A stretch of DNA of 45,114 nt from NCBI GenBank assembly GCA_964493635.1, contig CAZBOW010000017.1:1-45114 (forward strand), in the 5' to 3' direction. The stretch comes from OLB6 sp964493635. Lineage in GTDB: Bacteria; Bacteroidota; Ignavibacteria; Kapaibacteriales; Kapaibacteriaceae. The position numbers were made by a program, and so were the translations under genes. Each line of letters begins with the position of its first letter. Position 1 is the stretch's first letter. Shown piece by piece: positions 17,155 through 25,109 of the stretch. The notes beneath the pieces are model-generated. The model was not told the DNA's origin and searched no databases. It worked only from the letters and a program-made list of their open reading frames with translations.

Positions 17155-19810
17155 CAACACGGCACCACAGAGTTGCGTGCAGGCGTCTCTACCGATACGA
17201 TCGTACCATGTGGTTGCTACCATCGCGGCCGCAGTGGCGGTGTTCATGAGTGCCTTTCCGGCTCTTGCCGCCCAACTTCAATCGTACCAACCACTTGCGC
17301 CTGTACACGTCAATGCAATTACGTCAACGACCACCCGCACGGTAATCGACCTTTCCGGTACGTGGGATGTGATCGAGGATAACGAAAAGCAAGGATCGAT
17401 GAAGGTTCCCTCCACGCTGGAGCCCGGACCGGAGTTCACTATTCGCCGATCGATTAAGATGGATCAGGCTACGCTTCGGTCGCGAGCATGGCACCTGTGG
17501 TTCCTCGGCGTCTCGGACGATATCGATCTGAGCGTCAATGCGCAGAAGGTGCTGCTGCCGAATCCCGGTGGTTCAGCCCCCTTCATGATCCGAATCCCCG
17601 ACGACGTGCTCCGTGTTGGCTCGAATATCATCGAAATCACCGTACGTCAACGTGGCGATCTGGTGACGCTGGTGTCGACCTTTGCGCCTTCGTCACCGGC
17701 AACGCGGCGCGGTATCCTGCGTGAGATTTTTCTGATTGGCACCCCACTGGTATGGACGTCGGACGTCCAAGTGGCCACCAAGGTGCAGATGCGTCGAAGC
17801 ATGGCTACGCTGTCGGCAGCTGTTACGGTCAAAGGCGCAAACGTGGAGCGCCTTCAGGGGGTATCTGCCGATAGCCAACTTGTGCAACAACGCTCGGCGA
17901 TCATTGGCGCAGAAGCTGTGCTGACGTCGCGACGCACGGGCGCCGTTGTTGCACGCTCCGGCGTGACGAATATCGAAGTTGGGCGGGCTCGTTCGATCAA
18001 ACAGGCCTTCGAGCTGAATGTCAGCTCGCCCGATCTGTGGTCGCCAACCCAGCCGCAGACGTATGAACTCACCATTAACCTGACGTACGGCGGTCGACTT
18101 CTCGACCAATACAACCAAGTTGTTGGGTTTTCTGCCGTTCAACTCCATACAGCCGAAGGCGGGCTGCGATTGCTCCTGAACGATTCCCTGTTCTTCATCA
18201 ATGCGATCGACTACTACGAAGAGTATCCGGCAACAGGTTCCACGCTGTCGTGGCGACAGATGGAGCACGACGTCAAGTTGATGAAAACCCTCGGCATAAA
18301 TGCCATCCGGTTCTGCTCGGGGGCACCGCATCCCTATCTGCTGTACCTCTGTGACCGTGATGGGATCTTCGTACTGACGGAAATCGAAGCCCGTGGCATC
18401 CCCAAGCATCTCCTGCTTGAGAAGGAAATCAGTGCCCAGCTTTCCAATCGGCTGGATCTGCTGTTGAATTACATTGGCCCGCACCCATCGATCCTGGGGA
18501 TTGGTCTAAGCGACATGCTCGAGGAAGGCACCGATCAGACAAACACCTTCCATCGCAAGATGGCTGAACTCGTACGATCACGGACGTCGGCGCTGGTATA
18601 CAAGACGGTCTCCGGTCTCGGTCTCGACCAGACGAGTGAAGGGGGCTTTGACATGATCGTGATTCGTGCGAATACCCGACGCAGTCGAGATCAACTCGCC
18701 GATATCCTTGACGCCGCCGCACGCGTAGTTCGTCATTCGGCAACCATGGTCTTGATCGGTTCGGTGGTATCTCCTGAAAATGAGAACGGATTTTCTGATC
18801 CCCTCTCGATGGAGTCCCAGGCTGTGATCATTCGTGATGGATACCGCCTTGCCAAGCAACGTTCGCTCTCCGGAGTGGTCGTATCGTCGTTTAACGATTA
18901 TCGACTGGAATTCCCAACGATGCTCGTAGAGCATTCGGATCCGTACGTTCATACCAGTGGGATTGTGGACGAACAGCGGCAACCGCGCGTTGCCTACTCC
19001 ATGTACAAAGCGCTGATTAACGAAGAGAAAGAGCCCCTGCTGCAAGCACGCGACTACAGCGATGCCACTCCCTTGGTGTTCATTGCCACCGGAATCGTCC
19101 TAGCTTTGGTGCTCACCCTCGTGATTAATCGTTCCCGACGGTTCCGTGAGTATCTCATTCGATCGGTCATTCGACCCTTCAACTTCTACGCGGATATTCG
19201 CGACCAGCGCATACTTTCATTAGTGCAGACGGTTATCCTCGGGATTGTGGTAGCAGCAAGTGCTGGCCTGGTACTCGCCGCTGTGGGCTACTACCTTCGA
19301 TCGGAACCAACGTTTGAATACCTTGTGCACATTATCCTGCCAAGTGCCACGATGGCCGAGATCATTCGCTATATCGCTTGGCACCCCTCTCTTGCAGTCC
19401 TGACCGTAGGCACGGCAATCTTCACCGCATTCCTGGTGGTGGCAGCGCTGTTGCGCGTAGGGTCGTTGTTCGTCCGAGGAAGAATTCTGTACCGCGACAC
19501 CTTCACGATCGTTGTCTGGGCGGCGGTTCCTCTTCTGGCTCTGTTACCGGTAGGAATTGCGCTGTACCAGGTGTTGAGTACCGATGCTGCCTCGTTTTGG
19601 ATTCCATTGATCATTGCCGCCTCGATGCTGTGGACCTTCCTTCGTACACTTCGGGCAACAAGTGTTGTCTTTGATGTACCCGCCGTGATTGTCTACGGAA
19701 TGGGATTTGGCGTTGTGGCTATCGGCTTATCGGCCTTCATGGCCCTGTGGAACCTCAATGCGGAAGGATTCAGTTTCTTCCAGTATTACCTTGCTGTTGT
19801 GTCGTTGTAA
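17102..19810 (+). CDS. GH2-fold pseudoenzyme with C-terminal membrane domain
   Basis: The 902-residue protein has a signal-like segment (AAAVAVFMSAFPALAAQ, about 42-58), a jelly-roll sugar-binding domain (LSGTWDV near 84), an Ig-like domain and a TIM-barrel part as in glycoside hydrolase family 2. The match to LacZ is clear: INAIDYYEEYP for the LRGVNRHEHHP strand, and DVKLMKTLGINAIRFCSGAP followed by LYLCDRDGIFVLTE. The acid/base motif SLGNE, however, reads GLSDM (M472 in place of Glu), and the nucleophile region reads GSVVSPENENG. Both catalytic glutamates are therefore missing. About six membrane helices follow from residue 660, resembling a Yip1-type domain (RPFNFYADIRDQR). Start may be this ATG or MATM 9 bases upstream in the other 55-base copy. 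hrcA follows after 14 bases. Function unknown; carbohydrate binding is inferred. Confidence 0.75.
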   Translation: MRAMQASNEPSYTISVSRNTAPQSCVQASLPIRSYHVVATIAAAVAVFMSAFPALAAQLQSYQPLAPVHVNAITSTTTRTVIDLSGTWDVIEDNEKQGSMKVPSTLEPGPEFTIRRSIKMDQATLRSRAWHLWFLGVSDDIDLSVNAQKVLLPNPGGSAPFMIRIPDDVLRVGSNIIEITVRQRGDLVTLVSTFAPSSPATRRGILREIFLIGTPLVWTSDVQVATKVQMRRSMATLSAAVTVKGANVERLQGVSADSQLVQQRSAIIGAEAVLTSRRTGAVVARSGVTNIEVGRARSIKQAFELNVSSPDLWSPTQPQTYELTINLTYGGRLLDQYNQVVGFSAVQLHTAEGGLRLLLNDSLFFINAIDYYEEYPATGSTLSWRQMEHDVKLMKTLGINAIRFCSGAPHPYLLYLCDRDGIFVLTEIEARGIPKHLLLEKEISAQLSNRLDLLLNYIGPHPSILGIGLSDMLEEGTDQTNTFHRKMAELVRSRTSALVYKTVSGLGLDQTSEGGFDMIVIRANTRRSRDQLADILDAAARVVRHSATMVLIGSVVSPENENGFSDPLSMESQAVIIRDGYRLAKQRSLSGVVVSSFNDYRLEFPTMLVEHSDPYVHTSGIVDEQRQPRVAYSMYKALINEEKEPLLQARDYSDATPLVFIATGIVLALVLTLVINRSRRFREYLIRSVIRPFNFYADIRDQRILSLVQTVILGIVVAASAGLVLAAVGYYLRSEPTFEYLVHIILPSATMAEIIRYIAWHPSLAVLTVGTAIFTAFLVVAALLRVGSLFVRGRILYRDTFTIVVWAAVPLLALLPVGIALYQVLSTDAASFWIPLIIAASMLWTFLRTLRATSVVFDVPAVIVYGMGFGVVAIGLSAFMALWNLNAEGFSFFQYYLAVVSL

Positions 19811-19824
19811 TCGTCCTGCCACCC

Positions 19825-20877
19825 ATGGAATATGCTGCTGAACGTTTGCTGAATGATCGTGAACAAACGATCCTGCGAGCAATTGTCCATACGTTTGTGC
19901 GCCAAGCCTCCCCCGTTGGTTCGCGCGCCTTATCCAAGCAGCTTCAACGCGAGTTACATCTAAGTGCGGCTACCATTCGTAACGTGATGGCTGACCTCGA
20001 AGACATGGGCTACATTGCCCATCCGCATACGTCAGCTGGCCGTATACCAACCGATAAGGGGTACCGACTGTATGTCGATTCTCTGATGGAGCGCGAGTTG
20101 CCGTCTGCGGCAGATACGCAGCAAGTGGATAGGCTTGTGCAGCGCCCCAAAGAGCAACTGTTTCGCGAGGCGTCGCGGATTCTTGGGTCCTTAAGCTACC
20201 ATCTGGCCGTGATTCAGATCCCCCACGTGCGGGACGTCGTTGTGCGGCGCGTGGAACTGGTTCCACTTTCGACCGAACGGATCTTGGTTGTCCTTGCCCT
20301 GCAATCGGATATTATCCGCACAATCACCATCGAGAGCACCGGTGCCATTCCCGAGCAGAGGTTGCACGAACTCACCGCCTACATCAACGAACGCATTTCT
20401 GGCCGACCACTTTCGCACCTTGATGAAGCTCTGTCCAGTGGCGACGTTTCAACGAGCGACACCAGTCCAGCCTTTATTCGCCTGTTCGTGGATCGGCTGC
20501 AGGAGCTACATCAGCCGTCAACGGCCGACCTTGTACACATCTCCGGTGCCCCCCAACTTCTTCGGCACCCGGAGTTCGAAAATCCTGAGAAGGTTCGGAG
20601 CGTTATTGAGCTCATCGACAGTGAGGAAGTGATCGTGCATGTTCTTGATCAGGTTGCAGATAACTCCTCGGTAGCTGTTCGGATTGGTCATGAATTAGGC
20701 CACGAGCGATTGCAAGATTACAGCGTGGTTTCGACAACCTATTGTGTTGGTGATGCACGAGGCTCGGTGAGTCTGATTGGTCCCAAACGCATGCATTATT
20801 CCCGGATGATGTCGCTGGTCCAACTCGTTTCGGATACCCTCCATGCCTCGCTGCACCAGCCACCTATGGTACCATAA
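19825..20877 (+). CDS. hrcA: Heat-inducible transcription repressor HrcA
   Basis: The 350-residue protein is HrcA, which binds CIRCE operators and represses chaperone operons until stress titrates GroEL away from it. The N-terminal winged helix includes LNDREQTILRAIVHTFVRQ, PVGSRALSKQL, LSAATIRNVMADLEDMGYI and HTSAGRIPTDKGYR, all hallmarks. The GAF-like regulatory part ends with VVSTTYCVGDARGSVSLIGP. The ATG at 19825 gives MEYAAERLLNDREQ, the natural start; a longer frame reaches back into the previous gene. It is followed by grpE and dnaJ. No CIRCE inverted repeat (TTAGCACTC-N9-GAGTGCTAA) was seen upstream of hrcA, grpE or dnaJ. dnaK is not in the window. Confidence 0.97.
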   Translation: MEYAAERLLNDREQTILRAIVHTFVRQASPVGSRALSKQLQRELHLSAATIRNVMADLEDMGYIAHPHTSAGRIPTDKGYRLYVDSLMERELPSAADTQQVDRLVQRPKEQLFREASRILGSLSYHLAVIQIPHVRDVVVRRVELVPLSTERILVVLALQSDIIRTITIESTGAIPEQRLHELTAYINERISGRPLSHLDEALSSGDVSTSDTSPAFIRLFVDRLQELHQPSTADLVHISGAPQLLRHPEFENPEKVRSVIELIDSEEVIVHVLDQVADNSSVAVRIGHELGHERLQDYSVVSTTYCVGDARGSVSLIGPKRMHYSRMMSLVQLVSDTLHASLHQPPMVP

Positions 20878-20911
20878 GAGTACCATAAGTGTACCATACG
20901 TGCACCATAAG
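20868..20911 (+). repeat. Four 11-base tandem repeats over the hrcA stop codon
   Basis: Units are GGTACCATAAG, AGTACCATAAG, TGTACCATACG and TGCACCATAAG. The first unit includes the hrcA stop (TAA). The core TACCATA half is not a palindromic CIRCE. The unit length of 11 is not a multiple of 3. Confidence 0.9.
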
Positions 20912-20977
20912 ATCGACCGATCAACGTCATAGCATCGCAACAATCCACATCGACTATCAACTCAGAGTGAAAGCCCC

Positions 20978-21532
20978 ATGTTCGAATCATCACATGAACC
21001 AGAAGCGACGTCCGGAGATACCAACGAAACCTTTGATGAGCCGATGTCCGAACAGTCCGCCCCAACAAATGATGTCGGCCATGATGTATCGGAGTCATTA
21101 GAACACTGGAAGGATCTAGCGCTACGAAAGGCAGCCGAGGTTGACAATATTCGGCGCCGGTCCCAAGCAGAAATGGATCGTATGGCGCAGTATGCCTCCG
21201 AACACATCCTTCTACATCTGCTGCCCATCATCGACGATCTCCATGCCGCCGTAGACTCTGCCAAGTCTTCGCGGGACGTTGATTCGCTGATCCAAGGCCT
21301 AGAAATGATCTATACCAAGGCGATGAAGGTACTTGGCGAGCGCGGCGTACACGCCATTGACACGCCTCCTGGGGAGCAGTTCAACGTTGATTACCACGAG
21401 GCACTCATGCAGATGCCATCAACGGACTTTGATGAAGGCCAGATTGTCCAGGTTGTGCAGAGGGGTTATGCGCTCCACGACAAGGTTCTTCGCCATGCCA
21501 AGGTGATTACCTCGTCCGGAAGCTCGGTCTGA
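20978..21532 (+). CDS. grpE: Nucleotide exchange factor GrpE
   Basis: The 184-residue protein is GrpE, which releases ADP from DnaK. An acidic unstructured N terminus (to about 40) precedes the long coiled coil (EHWKDLALRKAAEVDNIRRR). The four-helix and beta domain follows, with LLPIIDDLHAAVDSA, IYTKAMKVLGERGV, FNVDYHEALMQMPS and the family end VQRGYALHDKVLRHAKVIT. It lies 100 bases after hrcA, a spacer holding the 11-base repeats, and 31 bases before dnaJ. It would work with DnaJ encoded next and DnaK encoded elsewhere. Confidence 0.96.
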   Translation: MFESSHEPEATSGDTNETFDEPMSEQSAPTNDVGHDVSESLEHWKDLALRKAAEVDNIRRRSQAEMDRMAQYASEHILLHLLPIIDDLHAAVDSAKSSRDVDSLIQGLEMIYTKAMKVLGERGVHAIDTPPGEQFNVDYHEALMQMPSTDFDEGQIVQVVQRGYALHDKVLRHAKVITSSGSSV

Positions 21533-21563
21533 TCAGATCACTACGAGACATCGAAACAGTACT

Positions 21564-22718
21564 ATGAATAAAGACTACTACGAGATCCTCGGTGTCGACC
21601 GCTCGGCCGATGCTGCAACAATTAAGTCGGCCTATCGAAAGTTAGCGCTCACCTATCATCCGGATAAGAATCCTGATAACCCGGAGGCGGAGGAGCGTTT
21701 CAAGGAGGCATCGGCTGCCTACGCCGTCCTCTCCGATCCTCAAAAACGCGCACGGTATGATCAGTTTGGACACGCCGGCGTGAACGGACATGGAGGCCCC
21801 CAGGCAGGCGGCCAGCCGTTCAACGATCTGAACGACATCTTCAGTGCCTTTGGAGACATCTTCGGCAACGGAGTCTTTGGAGACGTCTTTGGTGGTGGAG
21901 GGGGCCGATCACGCGGACCACGACAGCGCGGCGAGCGTGGAACGGATCTGCGTGTGCGGATGCCTCTTACCCTAGAGGAGATCGCCACAGGAGTAAGTAA
22001 AACCATCACCGTAAAGTCCCACGTTGCCTGCTCGACCTGTTCCGGTAGTGGTGCGTCGAAACCAGACGCCTTCACGACGTGCACGGCGTGTCAAGGAAGC
22101 GGTGAGGTTCGTCAGGTATCGCGGTCCGTGTTTGGACAGTTCGTCCAAGTTGGTCCGTGTGCCAATTGTAGTGGCACAGGAGAGGTTCTCACCAGCCCAT
22201 GTACCGAATGCAGTGGTGAGGGTCGCCTTCGTGGCGAATCAACGGTCAAGGTCACAATTCCTGCTGGTGTACACACGGGTAACTACGTGTCAGTTTCAGG
22301 AAAGGGCCACGCTGGTCGTCGCGGTGGAGCCGCCGGGGATGTGATCGTCGTCATCGAAGAAGTGCCGCACGAAGCGTTCAGTAGAGAGGATGATGATGTC
22401 ACGATCAACCTCACCGTGGACTTCCCCACGGCTGCACTCGGTGGCACCGTTACGGTTCGCACGTTGGAGGGTTCTGCGGAGATCAAGATCGAGGGCGGTA
22501 CGCAACCGGGAACCGTTCTACGCATGAAAGGAAAGGGAATACCGCATCTGCAGTCGAAGGGAAGAGGCGATCAGCTTGTACACTTCAATGTCTATATCCC
22601 AACGTCGCTGTCCTCAGCGGAAAAGGCAACGATTAAAGAGCTGGGCAGTAGCAAGAGTTTTCAACCAAAGGAGAAGGCGTCCGGATTCTTCTCAAAGGTC
22701 AAGGAGGTCTTCTCGTAG
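21564..22718 (+). CDS. dnaJ: Chaperone protein DnaJ
   Basis: The 384-residue co-chaperone is a complete class A DnaJ (Hsp40). The J domain carries HPD at 32-34, which stimulates DnaK ATPase. A Gly/Phe-rich region runs from about 72 to 122. The zinc-binding centre has all four repeats, CSTCSGSG, CTACQGSG, CANCSGTG and CTECSGEG. Two client-binding beta domains follow (VTIPAGVHTGNYVSVSGKG; IEGGTQPGTVLRMKGKGIP). Length is normal. The ATG gives MNKDYYEILGV, the universal DnaJ start. It is the last chaperone gene of the cluster and is followed 36 bases later by the ComEA-like gene. Confidence 0.98.
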   Translation: MNKDYYEILGVDRSADAATIKSAYRKLALTYHPDKNPDNPEAEERFKEASAAYAVLSDPQKRARYDQFGHAGVNGHGGPQAGGQPFNDLNDIFSAFGDIFGNGVFGDVFGGGGGRSRGPRQRGERGTDLRVRMPLTLEEIATGVSKTITVKSHVACSTCSGSGASKPDAFTTCTACQGSGEVRQVSRSVFGQFVQVGPCANCSGTGEVLTSPCTECSGEGRLRGESTVKVTIPAGVHTGNYVSVSGKGHAGRRGGAAGDVIVVIEEVPHEAFSREDDDVTINLTVDFPTAALGGTVTVRTLEGSAEIKIEGGTQPGTVLRMKGKGIPHLQSKGRGDQLVHFNVYIPTSLSSAEKATIKELGSSKSFQPKEKASGFFSKVKEVFS

Positions 22719-22754
22719 TAGCGTCAGCCGACGCAGCTTGACAGTAGGAATGGC

Positions 22755-23234
22755 ATGAGCCTTCTCGATCCGATCCGTCGGGCCACAGGTCTGACGGCCG
22801 CCGAATCAGCCGTGGTCATCGCGATCACGGTAGTGTTTATTGCCGGGTGGATCGGCCGCTCTCTCCAGCAGCCACCATCTCTCCACCACCAAGAAGCTGC
22901 CGAACGCGTACTAGCCATGCTCGATAGCATCGCGCGGCCTGCAGCCGGTGGTGAACCGCAGAGCTCGTTGGAGATTCCACAGCATACGGTGCGCACGGCC
23001 CCTCGAAATCGAGCATCAGCGGCACCACCTGCCCCCGTGATTCACCGGATGAGTATCAATTCCCCGTCCTTGCAGGCATGGGAGCAGCTACCGGGAATTG
23101 GTCCCTCCACCGCTCGGGCAATCCTGGCCGAGCAACGTATCCGCCCCTTTCAGAGCATCGACGACCTTCAACGGGTCCGGGGTATTGGTCCGAAAAAACT
23201 GGACCGTCTTCGCCCGTACCTTACGGTACCGTAA
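22755..23234 (+). CDS. ComEA-like membrane-anchored helix-hairpin-helix protein
   Basis: The 159-residue protein has one N-terminal membrane helix (AVVIAITVVFIAGWIG, about 19-34), a proline/alanine-rich linker, and a C-terminal double helix-hairpin-helix DNA-binding unit (WEQLPGIGPSTARAILAEQ and LQRVRGIGPKKLDRLRPYL). This is the ComEA architecture, where the domain binds incoming DNA during competence. In this group many such proteins exist with no proven competence role. The neighbours are housekeeping genes and no comEC is in the window, so DNA uptake is only suggested. Confidence 0.8.
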   Translation: MSLLDPIRRATGLTAAESAVVIAITVVFIAGWIGRSLQQPPSLHHQEAAERVLAMLDSIARPAAGGEPQSSLEIPQHTVRTAPRNRASAAPPAPVIHRMSINSPSLQAWEQLPGIGPSTARAILAEQRIRPFQSIDDLQRVRGIGPKKLDRLRPYLTVP

Positions 23235-23242
23235 CTTCGCAC

Positions 23243-24028
23243 ATGAGTGTGGTTGTTTATGCGCATCCATTGCGCACGATTTGGATGGAATGGCATCACC
23301 AGGACGATGGCGTTGCGGTTGTGACTGGCTACGGTAATCAAGACCCCGACGTTCAGGTACCGGATCATGATGTGTTGATCCTGCACAGCGACGCGATTCA
23401 CAGCCACCACTACCCTGACCCTCGTCACGATGCGGAGCGGTGTCTGGCCGAGATCGAAGCCTTTCTGCCCGAAATCAAGGTGTCAGACGCCAGTGTTCGG
23501 GTGATTCCATCCTCGGAGGTTCGGTACGACGCCTCCTGGACAACCCTGCTGGCATGGTCGAATGAACAGGTCATGCGGCATAGCCAGCCATCAGCACGCG
23601 TGCTGACAGATATCGAGGCTGACTTGGTCCTGCTACAACATGAAGGCCCCACCCTTTTTGCAGGCCATCGCGGTAGTACCTGGTGGTGTGGAGCCATCAA
23701 CGGCGAAGTCATGATCCTTGATCGCTTTCAGCACGATGACGACATCATCACAACGATATCATCGTACCTACGCGGGTTGGAGGATGTAGGCGGCGTTCTG
23801 ACGTTGTTCGGCGATACCATTCAACCACACACCGTGGCGCAATTCTCAGTAATCGATGACGTGCCGTGGACACAGGTGCGCCGTGGTGAACCATTTCGTC
23901 ATGTGCACTCCGCACTCACCGACGAACAGGAGCGTTCCGTCCTGCAACGTTCGCACCTCCTTGGCTGCATGGTCGCTCCGATGCTCACTCGATCCGAGCT
24001 GCCGAACGTGTATACGATCCATCCGTAG
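23243..24028 (+). CDS. Unrecognised protein upstream of rsmD (possible DUF3822)
   Basis: The 261-residue protein starts MSVVVYAHP at 23243, 8 bases after the ComEA-like gene. It has no signal peptide, membrane helix or motif that I recognise. The sequence alternates short hydrophobic strands and helices, for example DLVLLQHEGPTLFAGHRGST and VLTLFGDTIQPHTVAQFS, which could fit an actin-like or RNase H-like fold. In many Bacteroidota a DUF3822 gene of similar size directly precedes rsmD and coaD, exactly this order, so I suspect a divergent DUF3822 member. That rests on gene order and size alone. It ends 3 bases before rsmD and is probably co-transcribed with it. Confidence 0.6.
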   Translation: MSVVVYAHPLRTIWMEWHHQDDGVAVVTGYGNQDPDVQVPDHDVLILHSDAIHSHHYPDPRHDAERCLAEIEAFLPEIKVSDASVRVIPSSEVRYDASWTTLLAWSNEQVMRHSQPSARVLTDIEADLVLLQHEGPTLFAGHRGSTWWCGAINGEVMILDRFQHDDDIITTISSYLRGLEDVGGVLTLFGDTIQPHTVAQFSVIDDVPWTQVRRGEPFRHVHSALTDEQERSVLQRSHLLGCMVAPMLTRSELPNVYTIHP

Positions 24029-24031
24029 GTC

Positions 24032-24595
24032 ATGCGCATTACTGGTGGCACCCTCCGAGGGCGACGTCTGCCCTCACCGTTGAGCGACCGCACGCGTCCA
24101 ACCACCGACATGTGGCGGTCATCGATCTTCGACGCCATCCAGCATCTGGCATCGTTGGACGGGGCTCACGTACTGGATGTTTTCGCCGGAACTGGCGCCC
24201 TAGGTTTCGAGGCCTTGAGCCGCGGTGCGGATCATGTTACCAGCATTGAATTGCTTGGTCGGCAGGCACAACAGATTCGCATGACGGCACAGCAACTTGA
24301 TCTATCCGAGCACTGTACGGTGATACACGACGATGTACGGCGCTGGCTGCACGAACGGAAAGCAGAGCCACAGTGGGATATCGTCTTTGCCGATCCTCCC
24401 TATGACCTACGTATTGGTACGCGACTGCTGCAGCTCTTGGACACCACCGGTGTGTTGACCACCAGCGCACTCGTCGTGCTGGAGCACAGCCCCGATGAAT
24501 GCGTCGAATGTCCAGAGCGCTGGACACACGTATGGTCGAAGGTTAAGGGTGATACCGCCGTTGATATGTACCGCTACGACCATCCCGTGCCGTAG
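24032..24595 (+). CDS. rsmD: 16S rRNA (guanine966-N2)-methyltransferase RsmD
   Basis: The 187-residue SAM-dependent enzyme methylates G966 of 16S rRNA. It opens with MRITGGTLRGRRL, the family start, then RPTTDMWRSSIFDAI, the SAM motif I VLDVFAGTGALGFEAL (48-61), and the catalytic ADPPYD (120-125). Length is usual (180-200). It is followed 31 bases later by coaD, a partnership conserved widely in bacteria. Confidence 0.96.
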   Translation: MRITGGTLRGRRLPSPLSDRTRPTTDMWRSSIFDAIQHLASLDGAHVLDVFAGTGALGFEALSRGADHVTSIELLGRQAQQIRMTAQQLDLSEHCTVIHDDVRRWLHERKAEPQWDIVFADPPYDLRIGTRLLQLLDTTGVLTTSALVVLEHSPDECVECPERWTHVWSKVKGDTAVDMYRYDHPVP

Positions 24596-24626
24596 TTTAG
24601 TAGAACTGTCACAACGGGATTCTCTG

Positions 24627-25109
24627 ATGGCACGACATGCAATGTATCCTGGATCGTTCGATCCAATTACGAATGGTCACGTTGACGTAATCGAGCGGGC
24701 GGCACAGCTGTTTGATCGTGTAACAGTGGTGGTTGGCGTCAACAGCAAGAAAACGCCAATGTTCTCGGAAGTTGAACGAAAGGACATGGCTAGTGAAGCC
24801 CTGCAACATTTGCCAAATGTCGAAGTTGCCGTCCACAACGGTCTCATCGTGGATTTTGCTGAGCAACACTCGGTGGATGTCATTATTCGTGGACTGCGAG
24901 CCGTCAGTGACTTTGAGTATGAGTTCCAGATTGCGTTGATGAATCGAAAACTGCAGCCCCATGTCACAACGATCTTCATGATGCCGCATGAGCAATACAC
25001 GTATCTGAACTCATCCATCATTCGAGAACTTGGCAGATATCAACAGGACATCAGCACATTTGTGCCAGCCGGCGTGTCACGTCGCATGAAGGAACGACAT
25101 GGATCATAG
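24627..25109 (+). CDS. coaD: Phosphopantetheine adenylyltransferase CoaD
   Basis: The 160-residue enzyme makes dephospho-CoA from 4'-phosphopantetheine and ATP, the penultimate step of CoA synthesis. The nucleotidyltransferase motif is YPGSFDPITNGHVDVIERA with the catalytic histidine in NGH. Further family marks are GVNSKKTPMFSEVER, IIRGLRAVSDFEYEFQIALM and TYLNSSIIRELGRYQ (ISSTxxR variant). The ATG at 24627 gives MARHAMYPGSFDP; upstream in-frame codons lie within rsmD. Its end overlaps rimO by 11 bases. Confidence 0.97.
   Translation: MARHAMYPGSFDPITNGHVDVIERAAQLFDRVTVVVGVNSKKTPMFSEVERKDMASEALQHLPNVEVAVHNGLIVDFAEQHSVDVIIRGLRAVSDFEYEFQIALMNRKLQPHVTTIFMMPHEQYTYLNSSIIRELGRYQQDISTFVPAGVSRRMKERHGS

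Noticed and set aside
17693..18484. 263-residue minus-strand frame opposite the GH2-fold gene
   Set aside because: The plus frame has clear GH2 similarity through the region; the minus frame shows no motif and no promoter context.
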